A stretch of DNA of 64,000 nucleotides from the NCBI RefSeq assembly GCF_006148925.1, contig NZ_VAWB01000001.1, positions 130,001 to 194,000 on the forward strand. The letters run 5' to 3'. Numbering within the stretch: position 1 is the stretch's first letter; each line of letters starts with the position of its first letter. Position numbers and translations under genes: made by a program. This DNA comes from Hyunsoonleella aestuarii. GTDB taxonomy: Bacteria; Bacteroidota; Bacteroidia; Flavobacteriales; Flavobacteriaceae. Shown one piece after another: positions 52,546 to 61,743 of the stretch. The notes beneath the pieces are model-generated. The model was not told the origin of the DNA. It saw nothing but the letters and a program-made list of their open reading frames with translations, and did not search any database.

Positions 52546-53247
52546 ATGAACTCCAACAAAGCGCTATACAAGCATATAGACCCTACAGGAACAATAATAA
52601 GTATTTTATTGATTTTTCTATGGTTTATTAGTCTATATTTTCTGTTAGATTGGAACATTAGCTATACCATGCCTTTGGTTTACATAGCTATTTTATGGCA
52701 AACTCATCTATATACTGGACTTTTTATTACAGCGCATGATGCGATGCATGGAAGTGTTTCGAAAAACAAAACAATTAATGCGTTTATAGGTTGGATTACA
52801 TCATTATTATTCGCTTTTAACTTTTATGACAGACTTCTAAAAAAACATCATGAACACCATAGGTTTGTTGCTACAGAAGAGGACCCAGACTATCATGAAT
52901 CTGGTAATTTATCGTTATGGTATTGGGAATTCATAAAAAAATATGTCACGGTAAAGCAACTAATCCTTATGACTTTAAGCTTACAACTATTACGATTAAT
53001 ATTCCCTTTAGAAAATTTAATACTGTTTTGGATTTTACCAGGAATACTTTCTACTTTTCAGTTATTTTATTTTGGCACCTACATACCTCATAAAGGGGGA
53101 CACGATAAACATAAGAATAAACACAATTCAGGTTCTCTTAAAAAAAATCACATTCTGGCATTTATAAGTTGCTATTTTTTTGGATATCATTATGAACATC
53201 ATGACTCACCTGGAACACCTTGGTGGAGATTATGGCAAATTAAGTAA
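52546..53247 (+). CDS. crtW: Beta-carotene ketolase (CrtW type)
   Basis: A 233-residue inner-membrane di-iron enzyme that adds 4-keto groups to beta-ionone rings, giving canthaxanthin or astaxanthin from beta-carotene or zeaxanthin. It has the CrtW His boxes: FITAHDAMHGS (about 60-70), KKHHEHHRF (about 99-107), FGTYIPHKGGHDKH and FGYHYEHHDSPGTPWWRLW (about 212-230). Four hydrophobic segments place the boxes in the cytosol. The ATG at 52546 starts 16 codons later than a possible in-frame ATG at 52498 that lies in the promoter. It stands alone here, with no crtB, crtI, crtY or crtZ nearby. Confidence 0.9.
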   Translation: MNSNKALYKHIDPTGTIISILLIFLWFISLYFLLDWNISYTMPLVYIAILWQTHLYTGLFITAHDAMHGSVSKNKTINAFIGWITSLLFAFNFYDRLLKKHHEHHRFVATEEDPDYHESGNLSLWYWEFIKKYVTVKQLILMTLSLQLLRLIFPLENLILFWILPGILSTFQLFYFGTYIPHKGGHDKHKNKHNSGSLKKNHILAFISCYFFGYHYEHHDSPGTPWWRLWQIK

Positions 53248-53273
53248 TCCAACAACTCTCTTAGTAATTCATG

Positions 53274-53304
53274 AAAAAAGCAGCTAAAAAAGCTGCTTTT
53301 TTTT
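53274..53304. terminator. Bidirectional terminator between crtW and the response regulator
   Basis: AAAAAAGCAGCT and AGCTGCTTTTTT pair around an A-rich loop, with T8 to the right. It serves the convergent crtW and response-regulator genes. Confidence 0.85.
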
Positions 53305-54007
53305 ATTGGTTTATTACTAATCTAAAACCTTCACCATGAATATTAAGTATTTCTACTTTTTCATCTAGTTTAAGATATTTTCGAAGTTTAGCTATATAAA
53401 CATCCATACTACGAGATGTAAAGTAATTATCATCTCGCCAAATTTTTGTTAATGCAAGTTCGCGCGGCATTAAATCGTTTTCATGAAGCGCAAGTAAACG
53501 AAGTAACTCATTCTCTTTTGGCGATAATTTGATTGGATCCCCTCCTTTGAAACGTAAAAAGCGAAGTTTAGAATTCAAATCGAAACCGCCTATTTTGAAC
53601 TCAAACTGCTTACTATCAGAAATCGTTTCAGTAGCCTTTCTTTGTATGATTGCCTTAATCTTCATGAGTAAGACTTCACTATCAAAAGGCTTATTTAAAT
53701 AATCATCTGCTCCTACTTTATAACCTTTTAACACATCTTCTTTCATGGCCTTAGCAGTTAAGAACACAATAGGTACATCCGTATTTTTTTCACGTATTTC
53801 TTTTGCTAATGTAAATCCATCTTTATATGGCATCATTACATCGAGTATACATAAATCAAAATCATCTTTTTTAAATTTCTCGAAACCTTCCATTCCATTT
53901 TTCGCATGAACCACATCGTAATCGTTCATCATTAGATAGTCTTTAAGAACTGTTCCAAAATTTGGATCATCCTCAACTAGTAAAATTTTCTTGTTTATTT
54001 CTTCCAT
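53303..54007 (-). CDS. OmpR-family response regulator
   Basis: A 234-residue transcription factor: receiver domain (about 1-122; D13/D14 acidic pair, phosphorylated D56 in LCILDVMMP, Lys in LNKPFDSEVL) and winged-helix domain (about 135-232, with KLSPKENELLRLLALHENDLMPRELAL and SRSMDVYIAKLRKYL). It lies 3 nt after the histidine kinase gene, so they form a pair. The pair resembles the RprX/RprY systems of Bacteroidota (by position and size; not proven). Confidence 0.95.
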   Translation of the reverse strand: MEEINKKILLVEDDPNFGTVLKDYLMMNDYDVVHAKNGMEGFEKFKKDDFDLCILDVMMPYKDGFTLAKEIREKNTDVPIVFLTAKAMKEDVLKGYKVGADDYLNKPFDSEVLLMKIKAIIQRKATETISDSKQFEFKIGGFDLNSKLRFLRFKGGDPIKLSPKENELLRLLALHENDLMPRELALTKIWRDDNYFTSRSMDVYIAKLRKYLKLDEKVEILNIHGEGFRLVINQ

Positions 54008-54010
54008 TTT

Positions 54011-55588
54011 TTATGTTATTATTGGAAGCTTTATGGTAAAAGTACTTCCTTTATCTTTTTCACTTTCCACAGACACATAGCCTTGATGGTCATCTACAAT
54101 TCGTTTTACATAAGCTAATCCTAATCCATGCCCCTTTACGTTATGTATATTTCCAGTATGCTCTCTATAAAATTTTTCGAACACACGCTTAGAAGCAGCT
54201 TTACTCATCCCGCTACCGTAATCTTTTATCTTTAATAAAATATTAGTTCCAATATTTTCTGTTGACACCTCTATTTTAGGCGCATCTGGAGAATATTTTA
54301 TTGCATTATCTAAAATATTTACTATCACATTTGTAAAGTGAGTTTCATTAGCCAATATTGAAGATTTACTTGCGTTTAAAAACGTTTTTATGTAACCCTG
54401 TCTATCTTCAACAATAAGTTCAACATGTGTTATAGCATCAAGGATTAAGTCGTGTAATTTAACTCTATCCTTACTAATATTTAATTCGTTCTTTTCTAGT
54501 TTAGATATCCTTAATACATTTTCTACCTGAGCATGCATTCGTTTATTTTCATCTTTTATCATATTAAGATATCGCACTACCTTATCCTTATCATCAATAA
54601 TTTTTGGATTTTTTATAGCATCCAAAGCCAGATTAATCGTAGCTATAGGCGTTTTAAATTCATGCGTCATATTATTAATAAAGTCGGTTTTAATTTGTGA
54701 TATTTTTCTTTGCTTTATTAACTGAAACAGCGCACTAGAATATGCTATTACAATAATTGATGTAAAAATAACCGATAATAAAATCATCCCTAATATAGAT
54801 GATAATATAAATTTACTGTCCTCGGGAAAATTAACAAGCAACTTATAATTACTAATGTTATTTTCATCATAAAACATAGGTACACTAAAAGTTGAAGCTT
54901 TGTCGTATTCAAAATCTTCGCTATGTACCTTTGTCGCCAGGTCGTTACCATAAATAGCAAACTCAAAATCTATATCTATATCATTTTCTTTCAATTTTTT
55001 TGAAAGTAAGAAATCTATCTCTTCTGTTGAAACCCTCTTATGTACAGGTGTTCTTTTTGAAATAGCTTTAAAATCCCTCTCAAAACTTAATTTTTGAGCT
55101 TCATTCAAACTTCCGTTATTTATAATATTTACTATAGGGGCTTTATCTAAGTCCTTCTCAGAAAACTCCACATTATTATAAATTTCGGTGTTAGAACTAC
55201 CGATGATATTCTTTATATTAATACTATCTAAACCAATGTCAAAGAGCGAGGAAGATAATTTATAGTTCTCTTCTAAAACTCCACTTTTATAAATAAGTGT
55301 TTGCTTCGTATCATTATTTTGCTGATAAATAAAAAGTTGAGCTACAGAAACCGAATCTGCTTCCTTCTTTTCATTAACCAATGTTTGGTACTTTTTAAAA
55401 TATGTTGCTAATTCATCTTTTTCAATCTGATTAGAAACATAAGTTAAAGACTTTTTTACGTTGAAAGTAAACCGCTCCTTTTCATTATTCACGGCATCTT
55501 TAATATAATAAGCCTGCACGAAAATGATACCTATAAGTGATAAACTCATTAAAAGAACCAATAGGATAAAAATTCTCTTGCTCATCAT
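54011..55588 (-). CDS. Membrane sensor histidine kinase
   Basis: A 525-residue sensor: membrane helix 1 (about 5-28), periplasmic domain (about 30-257) and helix 2 (about 258-282). There is no obvious HAMP. The dimerisation domain carries MTHEFKTPIA (H309), and the ATPase domain has NILDNAIKYSP, DYGSGMS and GHGLGLAYVKRIV. The periplasmic domain is acidic with no family I recognise. It probably signals to the OmpR-type regulator next to it. Repeats of TTAACATTT precede the gene (55595-55652). Confidence 0.94.
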   Translation of the reverse strand: MMSKRIFILLVLLMSLSLIGIIFVQAYYIKDAVNNEKERFTFNVKKSLTYVSNQIEKDELATYFKKYQTLVNEKKEADSVSVAQLFIYQQNNDTKQTLIYKSGVLEENYKLSSSLFDIGLDSINIKNIIGSSNTEIYNNVEFSEKDLDKAPIVNIINNGSLNEAQKLSFERDFKAISKRTPVHKRVSTEEIDFLLSKKLKENDIDIDFEFAIYGNDLATKVHSEDFEYDKASTFSVPMFYDENNISNYKLLVNFPEDSKFILSSILGMILLSVIFTSIIVIAYSSALFQLIKQRKISQIKTDFINNMTHEFKTPIATINLALDAIKNPKIIDDKDKVVRYLNMIKDENKRMHAQVENVLRISKLEKNELNISKDRVKLHDLILDAITHVELIVEDRQGYIKTFLNASKSSILANETHFTNVIVNILDNAIKYSPDAPKIEVSTENIGTNILLKIKDYGSGMSKAASKRVFEKFYREHTGNIHNVKGHGLGLAYVKRIVDDHQGYVSVESEKDKGSTFTIKLPIIT

Positions 55589-55594
55589 TCAAAA

Positions 55595-55652
55595 TTAACA
55601 TTTTAACATTTAGGGAACTTATCATTTAACCTTACATTAACAAAAATGTTAA
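55595..55652. promoter_or_regulatory. TTAACATTT repeats before the two-component genes
   Basis: TTAACATTT occurs at 55595-55603 and again, one base overlapping, at 55603-55611. An inverted copy (AAAATGTTAA) lies at 55643-55652. They sit just upstream of the kinase start (55588) and could be an autoregulatory site. The 8-bp period is unusual for OmpR-type direct repeats. Confidence 0.35.
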
Positions 55653-55660
55653 AATTGTAA

Positions 55661-56248
55661 TTAGTTAAGTCTGTCAAGTATACTATAGTGTAATTTTTCC
55701 ACCTGTGAAATAGTATTATCTATATCTATGTTTTCTATAACATAATCTGATAATTCAATCTTTTTAGCATCGCTCCATTGGTTGTCCATAATGGCCTGAA
55801 TTTTTTCTATTGTCGTGTCATCACGTTTTAAAAGTCGTTCCATTTTAATAGCTTTTGGAGCAGTTACAGTAATGACCAAATCACAATTTTTATGACCGCC
55901 ATTTTCAAACAGTATAGCAACTTCCTTTATAACATAAGATGCCTTTTGCTTGAGTAGCCATTTATTGAAATGTTTAGCCACTTTAGGATGTACTATGGCA
56001 TTCATCTCTTCCAGATATGCCTTATCATTAAATATTATTTTTGCGATAAAAGGCTTGTTCAATTTACCATTTACGTAAGCATTATCCCCAAACAATTCCA
56101 CTAATTCCCGCTTAATGACCTTGGATCTTCGCATAAGCTTTTTAGCCTCTTTGTCTGCTATATAAACAGGAACACCCAACGATTTAAAAATTTTGGCCAC
56201 TGTGGTTTTACCACTTCCTATACCTCCTGTTAATCCAATAATTGTCAT
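55661..56248 (-). CDS. coaE: Dephospho-CoA kinase
   Basis: Phosphorylates the 3'-OH of dephospho-CoA, the last step of coenzyme A synthesis. The 195-residue P-loop kinase has GLTGGIGSGKTTVAKIF (Walker A, about 5-21), the Asp in VYIADKEAKKLM and the lid region RLLKRDDTT. The coding region overlaps the YbbR gene by 4 nt. coaBC, another CoA gene, lies 5.5 kb away in the same direction. Confidence 0.95.
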   Translation of the reverse strand: MTIIGLTGGIGSGKTTVAKIFKSLGVPVYIADKEAKKLMRRSKVIKRELVELFGDNAYVNGKLNKPFIAKIIFNDKAYLEEMNAIVHPKVAKHFNKWLLKQKASYVIKEVAILFENGGHKNCDLVITVTAPKAIKMERLLKRDDTTIEKIQAIMDNQWSDAKKIELSDYVIENIDIDNTISQVEKLHYSILDRLN

Positions 56249-57204
56249 TCTAAAATTATAAATTCTATGCGCTGCTGGTTCAACTTTGCAGTTTTAACAA
56301 GTGTTGATCGCTTTACAAGTTCGGGAATAAAAAATGATTGGTTTTCCGTGACCTTACTATAATCGCAAACCACCCTAAAATCTTTTGCCTTTACCTGATT
56401 AAATCTTGCAAGACTTGTATAAAAAGAAATATTAACCTCTTTAGGAAAATATTTTAGTGATATGCCTTCTGGCACATTAGAAATAGTAACAGGTATTTTT
56501 AAAGTACCTTCTGTAAATTTTTCAACTTCAGCAGTTAAAGTTATTGACTGAGTTGAAAGTTTAAGCTCATTGTCTAATTTCTTTAAACTGACTTTTCTAT
56601 TAATGTTTGTTTTTACATCTTCTAAATTAACAGCTTCCGTTTCAACATATTCAATCTTTTTTGCTATTGAATGAGGGCCAATTACTTTAATAGAATCTGG
56701 TTGTAATTTATAAGATTCTGAAATATTGAAGCCTTGGGTAAATATAATGTTAGATTTTAGAACTACTGGCACCTTTTTTACCAGATTAACATCAAAATTA
56801 AACTCTAATCGTTTTGGACTCACCTTAATTAACTCCACCTGATTTGTCAAAGCTCTATTCGCAATGAATTCTAAATTTGAATTATCACAAATAAAAACAG
56901 CATTATTTTCTGCTACATCTTTGGAGAAATCAACAGTTAGTGTAGGTCTGCCCAGATAATATTTAAACCATTTAAAACCATGTGTCTTTAATGTCACATT
57001 CACAATTGAATCTGAATTATTTAAAATCACCTTTTCTTCTGGTACATTTATTTTTTCAATTTTAAAAGCTAAGGTATTGGTATAATTCTTTGACAACTTA
57101 GTAAACATTAAAATTGAAAAAGACATTAGCAGAAAAAGTAAAAAAACATTAATCTTTCTGCTTTCTATCAAGGACAATATTTGTTTTCTCAATCTACTTA
57201 TCAT
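56245..57204 (-). CDS. YbbR-like (CdaR-type) membrane-anchored protein
   Basis: A 319-residue protein with one N-terminal membrane helix (about 17-38) and an extracytoplasmic beta-rich part in about three YbbR-type repeats (for example KKVPVVLKSNIIFTQGFN, TLKIPVTISNVPEGISLKYFP). YbbR/CdaR binds the diadenylate cyclase CdaA in Firmicutes; no cyclase gene is adjacent here. It overlaps the coaE start and the end of the glycosyltransferase gene by 4 nt each, so translation is coupled. The same YbbR-coaE pairing occurs in many Bacteroidota. Confidence 0.85.
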   Translation of the reverse strand: MISRLRKQILSLIESRKINVFLLFLLMSFSILMFTKLSKNYTNTLAFKIEKINVPEEKVILNNSDSIVNVTLKTHGFKWFKYYLGRPTLTVDFSKDVAENNAVFICDNSNLEFIANRALTNQVELIKVSPKRLEFNFDVNLVKKVPVVLKSNIIFTQGFNISESYKLQPDSIKVIGPHSIAKKIEYVETEAVNLEDVKTNINRKVSLKKLDNELKLSTQSITLTAEVEKFTEGTLKIPVTISNVPEGISLKYFPKEVNISFYTSLARFNQVKAKDFRVVCDYSKVTENQSFFIPELVKRSTLVKTAKLNQQRIEFIILE

Positions 57205-58208
57205 ATGTGTTTAAAAAACAAAGTAGGAAAATAGTTTTCCGGACTTCTTTTAAAAATATTTAATATTAGCCAAGATTTTAAGAACCCTAAACCATAACCA
57301 AAAAATTGAATAGAAATTGAGACAAGTGCAAGTATTGAAACAGCAATACTTTTAGTTGAAATCATGGCTAAAATAAATGCAAAGAGAAAATAAAACGCAT
57401 AAACAATAAGAAACCATTTATAACCAAAAAACCATAACCCGATTGAACACATTAAGGCTAAAACAAACACTGTTGGAAACCAATAGGTTATTTTTTTAGT
57501 TGCTGGATGCCAGTTATTTAAAATGGGGCGTACCAATCCAAATTTATGTACCTGATTATAGAATTTTTTCCATGAAATTCTTCTTTTATGATACACGTAA
57601 GCATTAGGAATTAATTTAGTCTCAAACCCCAAATCCCAAAGTCTAATAGATAAATCGGGATCCTCTCCTGGGTGAATTCGACCAAATCCATTTGATGCTA
57701 TAAAAGCTTTTTTTGAAATTCCCATATTGAAGCTTCTTGGCTGAAATCTATCAACGCCTTTTTCACTCCCTCTAATTCCTCCAGTGGAAATTATAGAAGT
57801 CATAGAAAAATTTATTGCCTTTTGTAAATTAGTGAATGATTCATGTGCTGCATCAGGTCCTCCAAAGCAATCGACATAACCTACTTTTAAACTTTTCTCT
57901 ACTTCGTATAAATAATTTTCTGGTAAAATGCAATCGGAATCTAAAATTATAAAATAATTGCCTTTAGCTTTTCTCATCCCATAGTTTCTTGAATCTCCAG
58001 GACCCGAATTTTCCTTGAAATAATATGAGATATTTAGTTTTTCATTGAAGTCTTCCACAACCTCTTGAGATGATATGCTGGAGCCATCTTCTACTATTAC
58101 AACCTCAAAAGCTGTGGATGTATCCAAAGCACAAAAACTATGCAACAGCTCCTTTATTTCGTTCGGACGATTATATACTGGAATGATAAAAGAAAAATCT
58201 AACTGCAT
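57201..58208 (-). CDS. GT2 glycosyltransferase with C-terminal membrane segments
   Basis: A 335-residue protein. The GT2 domain (about 1-225) has FIIPVYNRPNEIKELLHSF, VEDGSS, the acceptor-metal LDSDC (about 93-97) and GEDPDLSIRLWDLGF. Two or three hydrophobic segments (about 245-310) anchor it to the inner membrane, so a lipid-linked acceptor is likely. It is first of a coupled unit GT2-YbbR-coaE. The substrate is unknown. Confidence 0.88.
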   Translation of the reverse strand: MQLDFSFIIPVYNRPNEIKELLHSFCALDTSTAFEVVIVEDGSSISSQEVVEDFNEKLNISYYFKENSGPGDSRNYGMRKAKGNYFIILDSDCILPENYLYEVEKSLKVGYVDCFGGPDAAHESFTNLQKAINFSMTSIISTGGIRGSEKGVDRFQPRSFNMGISKKAFIASNGFGRIHPGEDPDLSIRLWDLGFETKLIPNAYVYHKRRISWKKFYNQVHKFGLVRPILNNWHPATKKITYWFPTVFVLALMCSIGLWFFGYKWFLIVYAFYFLFAFILAMISTKSIAVSILALVSISIQFFGYGLGFLKSWLILNIFKRSPENYFPTLFFKHI

Positions 58209-58223
58209 ATAACAAATGTAACA

Positions 58224-58254
58224 AAAAAGCCACCGTTTTAAAGGTGGCTTTTTT
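58224..58254 (-). terminator. Terminator of fabI
   Basis: An 11-bp perfect stem (AAAAAGCCACC with GGTGGCTTTTT), 8-nt loop, and on the minus strand a T-run. It lies 19 nt after the fabI stop and separates it from the GT2-YbbR-coaE unit. Confidence 0.85.
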
Positions 58255-58272
58255 CAATATATATTTTTATGA

Positions 58273-59088
58273 TTATTCCTCACCAACAAAGGTACTCATT
58301 ACGGCATCACTCACTCCCATATTACTAAATCCACCATCATTAAATAAATTCTGTAAAGTAACACGCTTCGTTAAATCACTAAACAATGACACGGTATAAT
58401 TAGCACAATCCATTGCTGTAGCATTCCCAAGTGGAGACATTTTTTCTGCGTATGCAATAAAGCCATCAAATCCCTTAACGCCACTACCAGCAGTTGTTGG
58501 TGTTGGAGATTGAGAAATTGTATTCACCCGTACTTTTTTATCTCTCCCAAAGAAATAACCAAAGCTTCGGGCTATACTTTCTAAATACGCTTTATTATCG
58601 GCCATATCGTTATAATCTGGAAATACGCGTTGTGCTGCCATATAGGTTAAAGCGACTATGCTTCCCCATTCGTTCATAGCATCAGATTTGTACAATGTTT
58701 GCATTAGTTTATGAAAAGACATCGCAGACACATCAGTACCCTTTTGAGTCCAATCGTAATTTTGGTCTGTATAATGTTTGCCTTTTCTAACATTAATTGA
58801 CATACCTATAGAGTGCAATACAAAATCTAATTTACCACCAAGAATCTCCATAGATTGATCAATTAGATTTTGTAAATCTTCTAAAGAGGTAGCATCGGCG
58901 CCTATAATTTGAGAACCTGTTTTTTCAGCCAACTCATTTATTTGTCCCATCCTCATGGCAACTGGTGCATTTGTCAACACAAATTGTCCGCCCTCGTCAT
59001 GCACGCGCTCAGCAGTTTTCCAAGCTATTGAATTTGAATCTAATGCCCCAAAAATAATTCCTTTTTTACCTTTTAATAAGTTATACAT
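58273..59088 (-). CDS. fabI: Enoyl-[acyl-carrier-protein] reductase (NADH), FabI
   Basis: Last reduction of each fatty-acid elongation cycle. The 271 residues contain the Rossmann start (LKGKKGIIFGALDSNSIAW) and the active pair Y159-x6-K166 in FPDYNDMADNKAY, with the second Tyr in LTYMAAQ. The SQSPTPT segment takes the place of the usual substrate loop. The enzyme is the target of triclosan in other bacteria. It is downstream of recN with its own -7-like element (59132-59139) and a terminator. Confidence 0.95.
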   Translation of the reverse strand: MYNLLKGKKGIIFGALDSNSIAWKTAERVHDEGGQFVLTNAPVAMRMGQINELAEKTGSQIIGADATSLEDLQNLIDQSMEILGGKLDFVLHSIGMSINVRKGKHYTDQNYDWTQKGTDVSAMSFHKLMQTLYKSDAMNEWGSIVALTYMAAQRVFPDYNDMADNKAYLESIARSFGYFFGRDKKVRVNTISQSPTPTTAGSGVKGFDGFIAYAEKMSPLGNATAMDCANYTVSLFSDLTKRVTLQNLFNDGGFSNMGVSDAVMSTFVGEE

Positions 59089-59131
59089 ATCCTGTACTTT
59101 ATATTGATTAGTTATTAGTTTAATTACGGCT

Positions 59132-59139
59132 CAAAGATA
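59132..59139 (-). promoter_or_regulatory. Candidate -7 element for fabI
   Basis: TATCTTTG on the minus strand, 43 nt upstream of the fabI ATG and just after the recN stop. No clear TTG lies at 19-20 nt. Confidence 0.4.
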
Positions 59140-59143
59140 GCAA

Positions 59144-60796
59144 TTAATTCAGCAATTCCTTGGCATGAGCCATTGCTGATGATGATATATTCATTCCTCC
59201 TAACATTTGAGCAATTTCAACAACCCGCTCATCATGATTAAGTTTTAAAAGCTTAGTTGAAGTGACGCCAGCTATGTCTTCTTTATAAACTCTGAAATGC
59301 GAATGCCCCTTGGCTGCAATTTGAGGCAAGTGTGTTATGGAGAACACTTGCATTGTTTTGCTCATCTGCAACATAATATCTCCCATTTTATTTGAAATTT
59401 CTCCTGATACACCTGTATCTATCTCATCGAACATTATGGTTGGCAATTGTATATAATTTGATAAAATTGACTTAATAGCCAACATTATCCTGGACAATTC
59501 ACCTCCAGAGGCCGCTTTTTTTAATTCATTAAAACTACCCCCTTTGTTTGCTGTAAACAAAAACGTTAATTCATCTTTGCCATTAGAAAAATAATCATCT
59601 CCTAGATTAATTTCAATTTTAAATTGGGCATTTGGCATACCTAATTCGATTAAAATATCTTCTAATTCCCTTTTTAACTTTGGAATGGCTAGCGATCTTT
59701 TGTTATGGATTTCTTTAGATATTTCATCCAATATCTGCTGCTTTCCAGAAATAGCTTCGCGCTTTTCTTTTATGGTTTCATCTAAATTTTCAGTAACTGA
59801 TACTTTTTCAGATAACGAATCACGAATTGAAATCAATTCTGAAACCGAACTAGATGTATGCTTTAACATTAAATTATTAAGTAGCTGTAATTTTGCATTC
59901 ACCTCATCCAAACGCTGTGGATCGGCCTCTAAATTATTCTGTGATTCATCAATCTCACTCAATAAATCATCCAAATCAATTAAACTACTATTAATCCTAT
60001 TATGAAGTTCTTCATATTTTGAAGACATACTACTTAGCTTCTGAAAATTATTTTTAAGCAAGGTAAGATTAGTTATTATACCAACTTGCTCGTCACTTAA
60101 CACATGGTATGATTCTGCAAGGCGTTCTTTTATATCTTCAATATTATTTAAAGTTTCATACTCCTGTTCTAATATTTCATGCTCACCTTCAACTAAATTC
60201 GCTTCTACTAATTCATTTAACAAAAATGAATTGTAATCGTGTTCTTTGATGGCATTAGACTGAAAACTAAGAAGCTCATTTAATTCCTTATTAAGTTTCT
60301 TATATTGCCTTAGCTCTAAAGCATAATTATCTCGTTCTTTTTGGTTATTGGCTAGGGCATCAATTACTTGAAATTGAAAATCGTTACTAATAATTTGCAA
60401 GGTTTGATGCTGCGAATGTATGTCAACAAGTTTCTCACCTAAAACTTGTAAATTACTTAAATTAACTGGCGAATCATTTACAAAGGCTCTAGACTTTCCG
60501 GATGGAAGTATTTCTCTTCTAATTATAGTTTGCTCATCATAGTCTAAATCTTCGACCTCAAAAATCGACCTAAGATTATAATTGGAAACATTAAAAACTG
60601 CTTCTATGATGCACTTTTTTGAATCATCTTTTAAAGAACTTAAATCTGCCCGTTTGCCTAATATTAGTGACAAACCACCTAGTAATATTGATTTTCCTGC
60701 ACCAGTTTCACCTGTAATAATAGAAAAACCATTATTAAAATCTACATGTAGATTATCAATTAAAGCATAGTTTTTTATAGATAAAGATGTTAGCAC
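59144..60796 (-). CDS. recN: DNA repair protein RecN
   Basis: SMC-like ATPase for double-strand-break repair. The 550 residues have the N-terminal head with GETGAGKSI (about 29-37), a long coiled coil (about 150-370) and the C-terminal head with ASGGELSRIMLAIKSIL and IMFDEIDTGVSG. It starts with GTG at 60796 (MLTSLSIKNYALI, the family start). It is last in the bamD-rpoZ-coaBC-DUF4835-recN unit, which is conserved in Bacteroidota. Confidence 0.96.
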   Translation of the reverse strand: MLTSLSIKNYALIDNLHVDFNNGFSIITGETGAGKSILLGGLSLILGKRADLSSLKDDSKKCIIEAVFNVSNYNLRSIFEVEDLDYDEQTIIRREILPSGKSRAFVNDSPVNLSNLQVLGEKLVDIHSQHQTLQIISNDFQFQVIDALANNQKERDNYALELRQYKKLNKELNELLSFQSNAIKEHDYNSFLLNELVEANLVEGEHEILEQEYETLNNIEDIKERLAESYHVLSDEQVGIITNLTLLKNNFQKLSSMSSKYEELHNRINSSLIDLDDLLSEIDESQNNLEADPQRLDEVNAKLQLLNNLMLKHTSSSVSELISIRDSLSEKVSVTENLDETIKEKREAISGKQQILDEISKEIHNKRSLAIPKLKRELEDILIELGMPNAQFKIEINLGDDYFSNGKDELTFLFTANKGGSFNELKKAASGGELSRIMLAIKSILSNYIQLPTIMFDEIDTGVSGEISNKMGDIMLQMSKTMQVFSITHLPQIAAKGHSHFRVYKEDIAGVTSTKLLKLNHDERVVEIAQMLGGMNISSSAMAHAKELLN

Positions 60797-60855
60797 TATA
60801 ATTACAATTAGATGAAAATTAAATATAGTAAAATGAATATTAAAAGAAAGATTTC

Positions 60856-61743
60856 TTAGAACTTAATATTGCGCCATTTACTCGAATGCATTGGTGCAAC
60901 TTTTTGAAGTGTCTCTTTAACACTGGCAATATTTACATTAGGACCATCTGTAAAGATTTGTTCAATCTCTTCAGCCTTAGCATCAAAAAAAGTACGGAGC
61001 AGAAAAGAATTTGGACGCCTACTATTCATAGCTTCAAACTTTTTAAGAGTGGATGCTATTTGCTCTTTACCTTTTTTAGCGTTATCACTCATAACATCTA
61101 AGCCTTCTCTATGATAGGTGTACATAACATCTCTATAAGCTGCAAAAGTTGGAGATAGTACATTATCTATAAATGTGAACCTACTTTGGAGTCCGTCTTC
61201 TAATTTCCAGCCCTTAAAATTTTCCTGTTGAGAATAATTTAAAATTGTTTGAGCCTGTTTATAATAGATATCTCCCCCGTTTTGGGCAAAGGAATCAGCA
61301 TCTAACGCTAAAATAATATTTACATGAAACGCCAGTACAGAAATTAAATTAGATGCATACTGCGTTGGATTATAAATTATATTTTGAAACTCTAAGTATC
61401 TAAAAGAGAAATCTCTATCGTTAAAATTATAAATTGGTGTATTAAAAGATGAACCGAAAACAGGCCTAGAGGATTGTACCTGAATAGAGCCTTGAAACGA
61501 CTCACCACTATAATTAGTGATGGTAATAACCATACTGCAATCTATTAATTCTTGAGGTTCAAAAACCTTATTAGTCCATTTAGTATTATTAACAAACTCC
61601 GTTATCTGCTTTTCAAGATTTTTAAAAATAGAAAGGTTTTCATTTCCTGTTTGTTGAGCATTTACAACAACATTGCAATTCAATTCTTGCGAAAAACCAC
61701 CCAAACCTAGACAAAATAAAAGAATGTATAATATGTTACGCAT
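60856..61743 (-). CDS. DUF4835 family exported protein
   Basis: A 295-residue protein with a signal peptide (about 1-18, ending GFSQELNC). The mature start ELNCNVVVNAQQTG and the CSMVITITNYSGESFQGSIQVQSSRPVF segment are the DUF4835 hallmarks. It is conserved throughout Bacteroidota between coaBC and recN. Its role is unknown; an envelope function is likely from the signal peptide. The start overlaps coaBC by 8 nt. Confidence 0.9.
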   Translation of the reverse strand: MRNILYILLFCLGLGGFSQELNCNVVVNAQQTGNENLSIFKNLEKQITEFVNNTKWTNKVFEPQELIDCSMVITITNYSGESFQGSIQVQSSRPVFGSSFNTPIYNFNDRDFSFRYLEFQNIIYNPTQYASNLISVLAFHVNIILALDADSFAQNGGDIYYKQAQTILNYSQQENFKGWKLEDGLQSRFTFIDNVLSPTFAAYRDVMYTYHREGLDVMSDNAKKGKEQIASTLKKFEAMNSRRPNSFLLRTFFDAKAEEIEQIFTDGPNVNIASVKETLQKVAPMHSSKWRNIKF

